Of a stretch of DNA of 64,000 nucleotides, positions 34,850 through 46,075 are shown piece by piece. Source of the DNA: Manduca sexta (Eukaryota; Arthropoda; Insecta; Lepidoptera; Sphingidae); NCBI RefSeq assembly GCF_014839805.1, contig NC_051120.1, positions 6,944,001 through 7,008,000 of the forward strand. Direction: 5' to 3'. Every line of letters starts with the position of its first letter. The stretch's first letter is position 1. The position numbers and the translations under genes were made by a program. A model generated the notes under the pieces. That model saw nothing but the letters and a program-made list of their open reading frames with translations, had not been told where the DNA came from and did not search any database.

Positions 34850-36332
34850 ACTCAAATTCAATAACACCAAAATTCGCAAACTCCGCTCAGATTGCGTAAC
34901 ACGTCATCTGTGGTGCCAAACAACGGTCTGCAAATACAACAGCTGTTTCGGGATGTCAAAATATCATTTCTATTTTCACGATAACCTTTTATGGCAGATG
35001 TACTGAAGTTGCGGTTTGCCGACCTTATGCAAGTAACCCATCTGAATACGAAAATTTCGAAACAATTTTTTTTCCCAAAATTATTTGACCTATATGGTTA
35101 ACCTATAAGAATGAAAGCAAGCAGTTAATCTACATTAACATACAGCTGATTTTGTTTGTTGGAACGCGCTAATCTCAACTACTAAACTGTTTTCCAAATA
35201 TTCCCATTAGTAGGAAGCTAGGTACTCCTGAATGCTAAATGATTAGCCTGTGTATATCCGGATCGAACAGGTCGGTATAATAATGTCGAGTACCGATAGG
35301 TATCTACCCTCGTCAGTTGACATTCTATTGGACCTCACTCCGCTTACCATTAAATGCAGAGGAAACACTTTGCCATGCTCTGAAAAATATAATTAAATAG
35401 CATAACAAAACGTAAAAAAAAAAAAAAAAAATTACTAGATATCTAGTAACATTTTGGCTAATCATTAGTTATCGGTATGTCGTCAGTATTGGGCGAACAA
35501 CTCCCTCAGGATAAGTAGAATAGTTAGTATTCATAGATCGCTTACGGCCAAAATACTGAGGCTTTAGAAACTAAGCCGACATTATTATTTTTACTCGCTG
35601 TCCCGGCCTTGAACCTTATACGTTAATAAAGTATCGGAGAAGCTTTATGTAACTGCCAATATCTGGAGGAATATTCTAGACGACGTTATAATTCTTTTAT
35701 CGCGTAACCGTTTTGATACGAAATCGGACAAAGTTAGGTTAAATTTATATAAGGTAACAAAGGATCTAGAACAAAAAAATATAACTATATAAACAGTATT
35801 CAATCTATTCTAAAATAATGAAATTTGCTGAACATTGTGATAAGTTGAAAAGAATTATAATCAGAATGGAAGTTGAGAAGAAAGAACGTCACATATAATT
35901 TCGTGCTATAACGACCGAGCAATCTATAAATAAATATTTAGGACGTGAGTGAAATAAGCTATTAGAAACAGCAGTTATTTTCCATTCTTGAGAGGACTTA
36001 ACTTGAAATTGGCATATACCACGAACAACATAAAAAAACTTGAGAGTAGACTTCCAAGACCCTCTTAAGAATTTATTATTTCATATAAAACAGGCCCGAA
36101 CCGTGTTTTATAGTAAGATTTATATTAAACGAATATACAAGCATACGAGACCGATTCAGAAAAATAAAACATCCAACGCTTCGAGACGTTTACCTAAGAA
36201 CGTGGGTCTAGACAAACACTTTAAACCAAAATATATAAACCATTAAATTCAATGATTGTATTCCTACTAGACTCCGCTTTAGTGGAAACGTGGAAATAAA
36301 TAATGAGAAATGGACGAACACTCACGGTAATA
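34850..36332. other. Intergenic DNA upstream of the cyclase gene
   Basis: It contains a family B fragment (35235-35395) and an A17 run followed by the 18-bp palindrome TTACTAGATATCTAGTAA at 35432-35449. No gene is seen. Confidence 0.6.
35235..35395 (+). repeat. Dispersed repeat family B, diverged
   Basis: GATTAGCCTGTGTATATCCG, CGTCAGTTGACATTCTATTG and GGACCTCACTCCGCTTACCA match. Confidence 0.65.
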
Positions 36333-36605
36333 CTGTTTGCTGGTGGATACGTTTTACGCCCGCCCAGATAGCGAGCACCGTACACAAGGTGTGAAAACCA
36401 GCCATAATGGCCTACGTAAGTGTGTCGCGTTCTGAGATTAGCCTGTGTATATCCGGTCCAATAGGCCGGCATAATTGTGTCGATTGTAGGGGAGTAATCA
36501 TCATCATCAATCAATCAGTAATCATCAAGTCATTCCACATTCTATTGGTCCCCACTCCACTTACCATGTGCAGTGAAGTTACTTTTACGTGCAGGTAAAA
36601 AAAAA
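36333..36605 (+). repeat. Dispersed repeat family B, near full length
   Basis: GCCCAGATAGCGAGCACCGT, CCATAATGGCCTACGTAAG, GGCCGGCATAATTGTGTCGA and CACTCCACTTACCATGTGCA in order, ending in an A run. An ATCATCATCA expansion lies near 36496. Confidence 0.75.
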
Positions 36606-36672
36606 ACACCATGGGGGGGAGTAAAAAGGCTGCATTTGAAATCTATGTATTTCTTACACTTTACATCATTAA

Positions 36673-36921
36673 TCCTACACATATTATAAATGTGAAAGTT
36701 TGTAAGGATGGATGTATGTATGTATGTTTGTTCGTGTTTCACGAAAAAAGTACTGAACGGATTTGGATGAAACTTTACAGTAATATTGGTTATACATCAG
36801 AATAACAAATAGGCTATTTTTAATGATTTTGTGTAATTTGGTCATAATATAACTATGTAAATCCGAAAAATAAATTCTAGGAAATCTTCTTCACGCGGGC
36901 GAAGTCGCGGACAAAAGCTAG
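36673..36921 (+). mobile_element. Short Helitron, simple 249-bp copy
   Basis: It starts A|TCCTACACATATTATAAA and ends GTCGCGGACAAAAGCTAG|T. It is the uninterrupted reference for the outer element of the nest at 47591-49861. A more degenerate relative follows directly at 36922-37125 and also ends in CTAG|T. Confidence 0.8.
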
Positions 36922-37125
36922 TAATTTTATAAATGCAAAAGTTTGTGAAAATATTTCGATATTAGAAGTAAACTGCAGAACAGATTTGGATGAAGTGAGG
37001 CACATGAATAGACCATATCATGGGCTAACATAATATTAAGTAAATACTTATATTCTAGAAATGTGTACACCGGGAGTGTTAGACGAATGGACATTCACCT
37101 GAGCGTAATCGCAAGCAAAACCTAG

Positions 37126-39140
37126 TATACATTTTTTATTATTTAATAGCAAGAGAGGATTTGAGTAAAAACGTGTTTATTTTTAGGTCCTTGACAGGTG
37201 CTGTAAGCTTTTGATTAATTCGGTTGTGAATTATTAATGCAAAATGTGCGTAAGGCGGGGCTTTCGCCGCGGAATAATCCGCCTTAAAGCATTTTCTTCT
37301 TTAAATAAGACTAAATAAAGAAGGGTTTTAATTAAAGGACCGCAAAGACGTTGTCAATTTGTTGGTAAAAAAAATTACGCTACTATAACAATAATTGCTG
37401 ACGTTACTGCCGTTGCTCGACAACAAGTTGACTATGTGGTGACTAAAACAAATTCACATTTTACATAAAACAAACGACTTGGCTGATATTAATCGTTATA
37501 AATGGCCAAATAGTATAAAATTTCCATTTAAAGCACAACGAAAACCTTTCAAGTCTACTAACAACTTGAAGGTGGCTGTAAGCCACACTTAAAGCATCGG
37601 AATGTTTGCCGGCAAACATGACAGCTACATGGATTAAGCCAAAATACAATATGTTAATAGCCCGACGAGTATCAATTATCATTTAAAATCAACCATAATG
37701 TGCATTACAATATTATTTTAATCCAGCAGCAATTTCGTTAATAGTGACATCAATCCAGCGCTTATTTTGCAATATATAGTGAAATCTAGTACGAAATCTA
37801 ATTCAGTGGTTAACTTGATTGCGGAGCGCTGCAGCGGCTGGATGGAAACTATCACGTAATGAGAAACTTGGATAACTAATCTCCAACATAGTTTACGAGG
37901 GACGTTTGTATACGTAATGGGCACTCTAAATGTCCACAATAATCCTTACATATTCTCGGAATATCTTGAAATATATCTGATGTAAGTATGGAAATTTACA
38001 TTCCATTTGTGTGCGAGTCCGCTGCATTTTTCATGTATTTGCGGGATTTGTGACTTCTGCTTTCGGATGACGTGACTAAAGAGTTTATGATTTCTTTGCG
38101 TTCTGCTCGATGGACTCCTTTGTGGGGTTGTTGTTTGAAGTATGGGATATGTTAATTAAGCAGCTTTTGATATCTGTAAGTATTATCTCAAAGACATATA
38201 TTGTACAATGGTTCGATTTATATAATTTTAATCTACTTAAAAAAGGAGGTTCTAAATTCGACAGCATTTTTTTTTTACTTTGTTACCTCAGAACTTTGTC
38301 TGGGTGAAGTGATTTTGATGATTATTTTTTTATTTGAATGCTTCTGCTTCTCTTGTGGTTCCATATAACATTGTTGTTGAACCCTTGACTTCGGAGATAC
38401 ATCAGAAAACTCTTAAAATGATGTCGTCAACTATCATGTCCTCAACGTATGTATAAGTCCTTATTTTTACTAACACAAAAGAGCAAAAGATAAAAACTTT
38501 TTGACAAAAAACTACTTATATGTGTTGACTTTGTTAGAAATTTAGAACTCAAATACGATGATGTTTCGTACAAAATTAAAATATATAAAGCCAAATACGA
38601 TGATAATGGGTATTTTTATTCCTTTTATTTTCTCTTCAAGCCTCACATCGATTATTACAAACGAATTGAATTGCCAGTCTGAAGAAATTTTCTACTTGAC
38701 TGACTGTTTAATCCAGAAGCTTTTGCTATCGACATTACAGGCAGCAACGGTAAAAATCCTGCAAATTTGTAGCTCACAACTGAAAACTATACTAATTTCC
38801 CTAATTAACCCAAAATTTGACCATTAAATTCACATAAAATATTAATTTAATAATCCCAACATTCATAAATAAAATTATTTCCATAATAACATTTCACGAG
38901 TCGTCGCCGGCGATTCTCAGTCACATCGTCCGCATAATGGCGGTTTAAAATTACGGAAACACGTTTTTATATCTTGTGGGTTTATTGCGATTTGTAATTT
39001 TAATTAAAATTGCCATAGTTAACATGCAGAGCGTGTTATTCATGTTATGCCATTTTACATAGCTTATGCGATTATCTCTGCCGTGGTAATCGAGAGGGCA
39101 GTAAGTCAAAGGCGACTATTTTTGATTATAATAATAATTT
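37126..39140. other. Intergenic AT-rich DNA
   Basis: No gene or clear repeat is recognised. Several short open frames (for example 37461-37682, 38085-38267 and 38558-38827) occur on both strands without recognisable content. Confidence 0.6.
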
Positions 39141-39145
39141 AATAT

Positions 39146-39444
39146 AAGGCGATACCTCAAGGTCCATTTTCATACATTTTGTTTCACCTTTAATCTGGGT
39201 AACTAAACAAGTATTGGCAAGTAAAGAATTTAAATTCACGTCTAGTTAGTGATTAGTTCTCGCAGTTGAAAGAAAAACGTAAAAATAATTAATAATCATG
39301 GATATTTCGGCCTTTAAAATTTAATATGACGAAATTTTAAAAAACTAGACGTGAATTTAAATTCTTTACTTGCCAATACTTGTTTAGTTACCCAGAATAA
39401 AGGTGAAACAAAATGTATGAAAATGGACCTTGAGGTATCGCCTT
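39146..39444. mobile_element. Palindromic MITE, 102-bp terminal inverted repeats, 5-bp target duplication
   Basis: The arms 39146-39247 and 39343-39444 are reverse complements with one difference (CTTTAATCTGGG versus CTTTATTCTGGG). The spacer is 95 bp. AATAT at 39141-39145 and 39445-39449 is the target-site duplication. The ends read AAGGCGATACCTCAAGG. It sits in the ATT-rich tail of a minus-oriented SINE A. Confidence 0.92.
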
Positions 39445-39722
39445 AATATCAGCCCTGTTATTACTGTCCCACTGCTGGGTACGGGCCACTACTACTGAGA
39501 GGGATTAGGTCTTGGTCCACCACGCTGGCCTAGTGCGGATTGGTAGACTTCATACACCCTCAAAATTCCAATAGAGAACTTCTCAGGTATGTAGGTCTCC
39601 TCACGATGTTTTCCTTCACCGTTAAAGCAAGCGATAATATATAAAGTATACACACATAATTTTAGAAAAATCGTGTGTGCGTTTAGGATTTAAACCTACG
39701 TACATTCGTCTCGGCAGTACAT
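39445..39722 (-). mobile_element. SINE family A, interrupted at its tail by a MITE
   Basis: ATATCAGCCCTGTTATTACT, CACGCTGGCCTAGTGCGGAT and ACACACATAATTTTAGAAAA in reverse family order. The head is lost after CGTCTCGGCAGT. The tail ATAATAATAATTT continues on the far side of the MITE at 39128-39140. Confidence 0.75.
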
Positions 39723-40607
39723 CATCAGAAACGTGAAAGCGCTGCTGGCCTCAAAGAATAGGAATAGAGCTGGAAAAGAATGGAGTGCTTGGATATTCGA
39801 CCTGGGGCCTTATTATTCTCTACGACATTGTTGCGTTATCTTCATGAAATTAGCTGGAATGGTAGTATGTGTGCCAATTTCTAATATTTTAAATGTGACG
39901 CGGTGCGTTACGTGTTTGTTTACACAATGTCAAAATAACGTGTTGGATAGAAAATAAGGCCCACATTACTTTTTGCAATAAAAACTTCTTAATTTTTTAC
40001 ACAAACTAATTCTACGCGGAATCGTGAATATGTGCTTATAGCTAATATCACATCAGTCTACGGTATTAGAGAATCCAAAATGTACACTTGTACAAGCGTT
40101 TGTTTTGATATTAAATGAAGCGGGCGCGCCTCTGTGCCGCGACTGAACGAATTAAATTCCTTTACCAAAGCTAATGGCTGCAAACAGTTGTGTAGTGTTG
40201 ACATTGGCGGATTCATTTTAATTCCTATTGTTTCAACCACAATACTTTATTATGTGAATTGTTTATAGTATACTTTAAAAATACAGTATTGCAATCAAAT
40301 GACGGGATGAGCATGCATGTCTCCTGGAAGTAAGCGCTATGACCATAAACATTTAAACAGTTCAGACACCATACAGAATTTGAATAACGAAGAAGTAAAG
40401 AAGTTTTATATCAGAATTTTCGATAAGTAATCGACCAGAAGAATTTTGTTTCCCAATTCATTGATATTTGTGTAAAAGAAAGTGAAGAACTGGGAGGAAA
40501 AGTCAGCAGATCGAGATTATACTATCAATGATACGTACATACTTGTGATCGATGATTTCCTGTAGAATATAAAGATAGAAATAGTTTTCTGAGAGGGTTC
40601 CGTGCAG

Positions 40608-40847
40608 CTATCTTAGTGCAACAAGACCCGGAAACATGCCGTATGTGCCGAAGGCCACTGCGGCTTTTGGTTTTATACCGATGTAGGGTGTACATAGGAT
40701 TAGGGACTCGGAGCAATGCTCGCTCAGATGATGCTTTACTCCTGAATATCGACATTGGGCCGTAAAAATGGTGAAACCAACATAGCCATCCCACTCATAG
40801 TGCAATAATGCGTTAATCTTATTTGTTTTAATAAAATAATTTACCAT
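40608..40847 (-). CDS. Unrecognised 79-codon open frame
   Basis: The frame starts MVNYFIKTNKINALLHYEWD and ends GMFPGLVALR. The second half is more GC-rich and protein-like than its surroundings, but I recognise no family. A second open frame overlaps on the same strand, so at most one is real. It could be a decayed transposon or gene fragment. Confidence 0.12.
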   Translation of the reverse strand: MVNYFIKTNKINALLHYEWDGYVGFTIFTAQCRYSGVKHHLSEHCSESLILCTPYIGIKPKAAVAFGTYGMFPGLVALR

Positions 40848-41009
40848 ATAAAGACCACTTTCGAAGTGTACGTGACTGTAGTCTTTTTAAGATTTGATAA
40901 TTTTAAATTTATATAATGATATCCATTATAGCTGATTTTTTAATCATATAATTTTTTTTATAAAAATTGACAATTTTCTCGTTTTTATATTCAGTCAGGT
41001 TATAATTTA

Positions 41010-41190
41010 CTAGATTTTTCTCGCGGTTTCGGCCGTGTGAAAAATATTTCCATTCACAAAAAGTAGCCTACAACGCTCAAGAATAATGTAGCTTCCTGTT
41101 AGTCAACAAATAACGAAATTGACTTAGTTGTTCCTGAGAATAGCGCGTTTAAACAAACACACTATCCAGCTTTATATATGAGTACAGGTT
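41010..41190 (-). mobile_element. Helitron-like 3' end, minus orientation
   Basis: TTA|CTAGATTTTTCTCGCGG and GGCCGTGTGAAAAATATTT resemble the reversed GC-rich end; the body is degenerate. Confidence 0.5.
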
Positions 41191-41781
41191 GGTCCGCTAA
41201 CTTTTATCTGACTATTGAAAAATGATCCCGTAAAAGAGTATTAAAAAGTCCCAATGCACTGCAACTGATTATAAAAGATACACATATTACACGACATAGA
41301 AGATAGATTTCCTCAGCAAGTTCCCCGAGGATAAATATTACGGACCGAGTAACAGATGAGGAACATTTATAATAGCAACGTTTTCCCAAACGTCATATTT
41401 CTTAACCATATGGACCTCCTAGTATGCTCAGAATTAATATTTTTACAGTACCGTCAGCAACAAAAGCTAAAGAAATTGTAAACTTCAAATCCCTTAATAA
41501 TATATTCAAGTATATTTCGCACTTATTTGGTAACTAATAAGGTATCTTTATTTAATTAATAGAAAAGTGACTGATAAACAACCTATCTCTAGATGTTACG
41601 ATATTTTGAATTTGATCATCAGTTTTTGTAGCTGATTGTACACGTTTCGTTAGAGATTGATTTGCTAGCCTGGTTTCGAAATTTGGAAGGGTATTCAGTC
41701 TTTGCGAAGACGTCCTTTGTGGGCGTTTTGAGGGTTGGGTAGAATGGAGGGTTCAATTTCATCGGGGTACCTATACATATA

Positions 41782-42096
41782 AGCGGCGATAGCCTAGTTG
41801 GGTGTGGAACGGACTGCCGAGAAGAATGTCCGCAGGTTCAAATCCCAAGGGCACACACCTCTGACTTTTCTAAAATCATGTGTGTATTCTTTGTGAATTT
41901 ATCGTTCGCTTTAACGGTGAAGGAAAACATCGTGAGGAAACCTGCACATTTGAGAATTTCTATAAAGGAATTTCGAAAGTGTACCAACCCGCAATAGGCC
42001 AGCGTTGTGGACTAAGGCCTAACCCTTCTCAGTAGTACAGGAGGCCCGTGCTCAGCAGTGGGCAAGTATATAATACAGGGCTGATATTATTATTAT
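41782..42096 (+). mobile_element. SINE family A, near-intact copy with target-site duplication
   Basis: TACCTATACATATA occurs at 41768-41781 and 42097-42110, and the SINE lies between. The A box TAGCCTAGTTGG and the B box GGTTCAAATCC are perfect, and the body ends TATATAATACAGGGCTGATA with (ATT)n. This is the best reference copy in the window. Confidence 0.92.
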
Positions 42097-43240
42097 TACC
42101 TATACATATATTTTTATTGTTGATTAGTTTTCTTTTAAAACTTGATGCTGTATTTATAACTTGTACATTTGGTAGTGACAACAGTTTATAAAAATTAACA
42201 GTAAAAAATAATTTAAAAACAACCTTTTTTTTAATTGCTTTAAAAAGAAGAAATAAAGTTTTAACTGAATCAAATTTTATTTTATACAAAGATAAAAGCT
42301 AGTCGCTGAATTTAGTTTTTCATGTCTATCGTTTACATATTTCTTATCACTGATTAAAGGAAAGACGAATTTCACAATATAGGGACAGGTTTTAAATAAT
42401 TTAAAAGAGCACTAAGAAAAACATTTTGAAAATATTTATCCTAGTAAGTGTATAATTGTTACGTGTGTTAAATATTCTTTGATTATTTCGAAGCACTGAT
42501 GAACTTCTTTGTCTTTTGGCTAAAGTGTTATTATTGCATCAAACGGCCGAAGCACGGCTTTCAAGTACCTATATTCATAATCTGAGTTAAATATACCTGT
42601 CCAGTTAAATATGCTTGTTTGTCAATTCTGTATATCGTCGTTGTAGGTGGAGAACTAAATAACTCGGATTTTGGCCATTGTGGACTTTCATCACTTTTGT
42701 GTTACCCAAAACATGACGCATATTTTGGCTTAACAAGCATTTCATTATCTTATCCCGTTTCGAAATTATAGCTTTTTTATGTTAAAAGTGGAGAAATAAA
42801 TATATTCAAATAATTTTGTATTTTTTTGTAGAAAAAGTAAATAATTAAATAATAAAATCAATAATCTGCGACTTATAATCTGTTCAATAGTAAAGAAATT
42901 AAATAAAATGAGTTGTTTAATTCTTCCTCGAGTCTATTGTTTAACAAAATTAATCACTTAGTGTGTAGAAGAACTAAACAACTTGATTTGTTTAATTTAG
43001 ACATTGAAAATCCTAATGGTATTCACTCACTTTAATAAACTCTATAATTGTAATTATTAAACCTTATAATTACTTTACCATATGGTTTCTAGTGTGGCAA
43101 AACTAAATAACTATACGAGTTATTTAGTTTATTTCAGCAAACTTACAAAACATTGTCGTGGAAGAATTAAATAAGAAGTTTTTATTTTTTTATATTTTTT
43201 TTCTTTAGGTCAGAGTTTTTTTTGTTAATGCATAATATAA

Positions 43241-44089
43241 TCTATATCTATCTATACTTATAATAAATCTGTAGAGAGGTCAATTCTGTACATGAAATAT
43301 ATTTCCAAAATAACTATCAGGGGGTGATTAGGGATCGATACTGATGCCAAAAATGCAATTAGTAAAATTTTTGTCTGTCTGTCTGTCTGTATAACCGTTA
43401 TAGAAACAAAAACTACTCGACGGATTTTAACGAAACTTGGTACAATTATTTGTCATACTCCTGTGCTCGTTATAGTATACTTTTCATCACGCTACAATTA
43501 ATAGGAGCAGAGCAGTGAAGGGAAATGTTGGGAAAACGGGAGAAGTTATTCCATTTTTTAAGCTTCCGTCGCGTGTGCAACCTTAATGGTTAAAGCTACA
43601 CAGAAATCATGTATGACGGAAATGTTCTCCTTAAAATTATGTAAAAAATATCCCACGACAGCATATGTCTATCTTTTATGGTTGACTCACAATAACATGT
43701 GTAACTCCCGATAGCTTAGCAGTCCGAAGCTATCTCATTATATTTGTCTACTCTTACGTTTATAACACTCTCAGTCATCCCTAATTAAAAAAGTTAACAT
43801 TATTAAATATTCCATAAAAAGAATCATAGAAATCGGTATAGAAACACCAAAGTTATACATGATATACGCTAATAATAAGCCATCATGCGTGAATACTGAA
43901 TCATGCTATAAGGATTATTTTTGTATATATATAAGGTCGCGAACGCACAGGCAGGCGGCTTGCTTGGCACCTAGAGGCTAGCGAGTCACCTAGCGAGTAG
44001 CTTCGTAAAACGAACATTCTCAAACGTTCGCGACCGACTTCATTTTGAAGTCCGAAATCCACGCGGGCGAAGCTGCGGGCGGAAGCTAG
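43241..44089 (+). mobile_element. Helitron, 849 bp, non-autonomous
   Basis: It starts A|TCTATATCTATCTATACTT and ends GCTGCGGGCGGAAGCTAG|T. The first 670 bp closely match 48114-48781, including the TCTG microsatellite near 43373. No Rep/helicase is encoded. Confidence 0.85.
43935..44035. repeat. GC-rich 101-bp inverted-repeat segment inside a Helitron
   Basis: GGTCGCGAACG and CGTTCGCGACC bound a GC-rich segment that contains two CTAGCGAGT copies. It sits beyond the point where the second Helitron copy diverges, so whether it is an insertion or original body is open. Confidence 0.65.
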
Positions 44090-45469
44090 TAGATAATAAG
44101 ACCCAAGATATATAAAAATACCGACATTAAAATTATTTATAGTTTTTTAGTAATGCTTAAAAATAACGAAAAAAAAACAGTTAATCGCGTTTTTTTCGAA
44201 ACTAGAAATTTTGAGTTATTTAGTTCTCCACCTACAACGACGATATTATCTCAGTCAGTTTAGCTATTGACTAAAAGTTTGTGCTAAATCAAAATCACAA
44301 ATCTTTTCAAACGTTGAAAGCAATCGACGTGAAATCCTTCACATTAATTCTGCGACGGAATTTGACCTGTTTGTGCGAGATACAAATTGTTTCTGCAGGC
44401 TACACGACAGTTTTCACTCGTGCAAATGAAACGCTGATTTAATGAATTAACACCTTTAACAGTTAGACATAGAACTTTTTATCCTTTACTTTAGAGACGG
44501 GTAATACCATTTTGTATATTTAGAGGAAATATTTCAAAGCTATCGTAGATTCTTGTATAGAGCGTAATAATCTCCGAAAGTATTTTTAAACAGTATCAGT
44601 CAAAATGTTTTGAGCCCAAAAACTTAAGTTAACTTTTTAAATTGGTTTACTTGGTGCCATAAAACTATGATACCTTAGACGCAGTTTGTCTATAGAACCT
44701 ACGTTTCCTTTTGTGCTCTCACTGTATTTTACGATATGTAAAATATTACCACAGCATGCGACTCTTGCAACTTATCCCTCCCTCCAAGTTATAATCGTAA
44801 CAAACACGTTTCGCACCGCGTCGCGTTAAAGACAATATAAATTGGCATACAGAATACCATTCCACGCTAATTTCACGAAGATAACGTAACGTGGCTATGT
44901 TATGAGTTTACACTGTCATAGGGAATAAGGCCCTACATTTTTAATGAAAGGTCCCAATATATTTCTTGGTCCGAAGCCAACCATCTGACACACGAAATGA
45001 AATGTAACAATACGTTACTGAAAGCATACGGTTTAAATAATTTAATAGAAGTAATCATAAATCAAATTTTATGGAAGTTCTTATTCTTTAGAAAAGTTTA
45101 ACAACCCGTACTCAACTGTTGTAAATCAAGGTCCGCTCCGTATACGTGTTGAATCTGCGGATTTGTATACTTCACCGAATAGTGTAGATTTATGACTGAC
45201 GGTTAATGGTTTTTTAACCGATAACCAATTATAGGGATTTTCTATCTCCTTCTAACACAATCAGAAGAAAGTAATGAAAAAAAAAATAAAAGCATAATAT
45301 ACATACATACATAGCATCACGTCTCTGTCCCACAGGGGTAGGCAGAGACTTCGGATTGCCACTTTGCACGATTCTGGCATAATTCTCTCGCGTCTTCCAC
45401 ATTTAATCTTTTCATACATTCCCACGGGTTCAGGGTCAAAAAACCATATAATATATATAAATGTATTTT

Positions 45470-45590
45470 TAAACAAGGCCGGCATAATTGTATCCACTGG
45501 CGAGAAACAACGATCTCCCGTCAGTCGATCTATCTCGACTCCACTCCCCTACAATCAGTAAAGGCAATGTCACTTGTCATATATTAATGC
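45470..45590 (+). repeat. Dispersed repeat family B, 3' half
   Basis: AAGGCCGGCATAATTGTATC, CTCCCGTCAGTCGATC and GACTCCACTCCCCTAC match. Confidence 0.6.
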
Positions 45591-45949
45591 CAATGTATAT
45601 TATCGTATACTAATGCAATTGGTTCTGTGCTCGCTTTGTTACCATTGTTTGTGTAAGGGTTTCAAAAGTTTTACTAACAAACAAAACAAAAGACGACAAT
45701 TACTTTTATTAGATAAGAAGAAACAAACAAACTAATAAACCTCTTTGGCTCAACAAAGGATTGTATAATAACTCCAAATCAACTGACAACTAAAACCGAG
45801 CCTATTTCTGACCTTGACATCTAGGCTAGACAGTATAAAGTTGAAGAAATAAACACGTAAATCTGATTAGTCTAAATTGTAGGATTATACTTTCATTTAT
45901 ACTTCCATGGCAAATATACTTATATTGTTTATTCTTTTATAAAAATAAA

Positions 45950-46075
45950 GTGGAAATAAAAGTATTTTACGGATTTTATCGCAGTTTTTATATTACAATT
46001 TTCTCTCGACGTTTTGAAGACTTTGCCGTCTTCATGGTTAAGGGGGGACCCCGCATAAAATGGTTTTATATCAAT
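45950..46075 (-). repeat. Dispersed repeat family F
   Basis: ACGGATTTTATCGCAGTTTT, TTCTCTCGACGTTTTGAAGA and CTTTGCCGTCTTCATGGT are the reversed family blocks. Confidence 0.65.

Larger units (their letters stand above)
42632..44246. mobile_element. Terminal-inverted-repeat element split by a Helitron
   Basis: The 34-bp ends ATATCGTCGTTGTAGGTGG... (42632-42665) and their exact reverse complement (44213-44246) bound about 770 bp of AT-rich DNA once the Helitron at 43241-44089 is removed. Degenerate copies of GTGGAGAACTAAATAACT recur inside near 42966, 43096 and 43160. No transposase is seen. Confidence 0.75.

Noticed and set aside
34620..35006. 128-codon plus-strand frame
   Set aside because: It runs antisense through the proposed cyclase promoter and a family B fragment and has no recognisable content.
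41782..41870. tRNA gene (perfect A and B boxes)
   Set aside because: The boxes belong to the head of SINE family A, and no cloverleaf with an acceptor stem can be formed.
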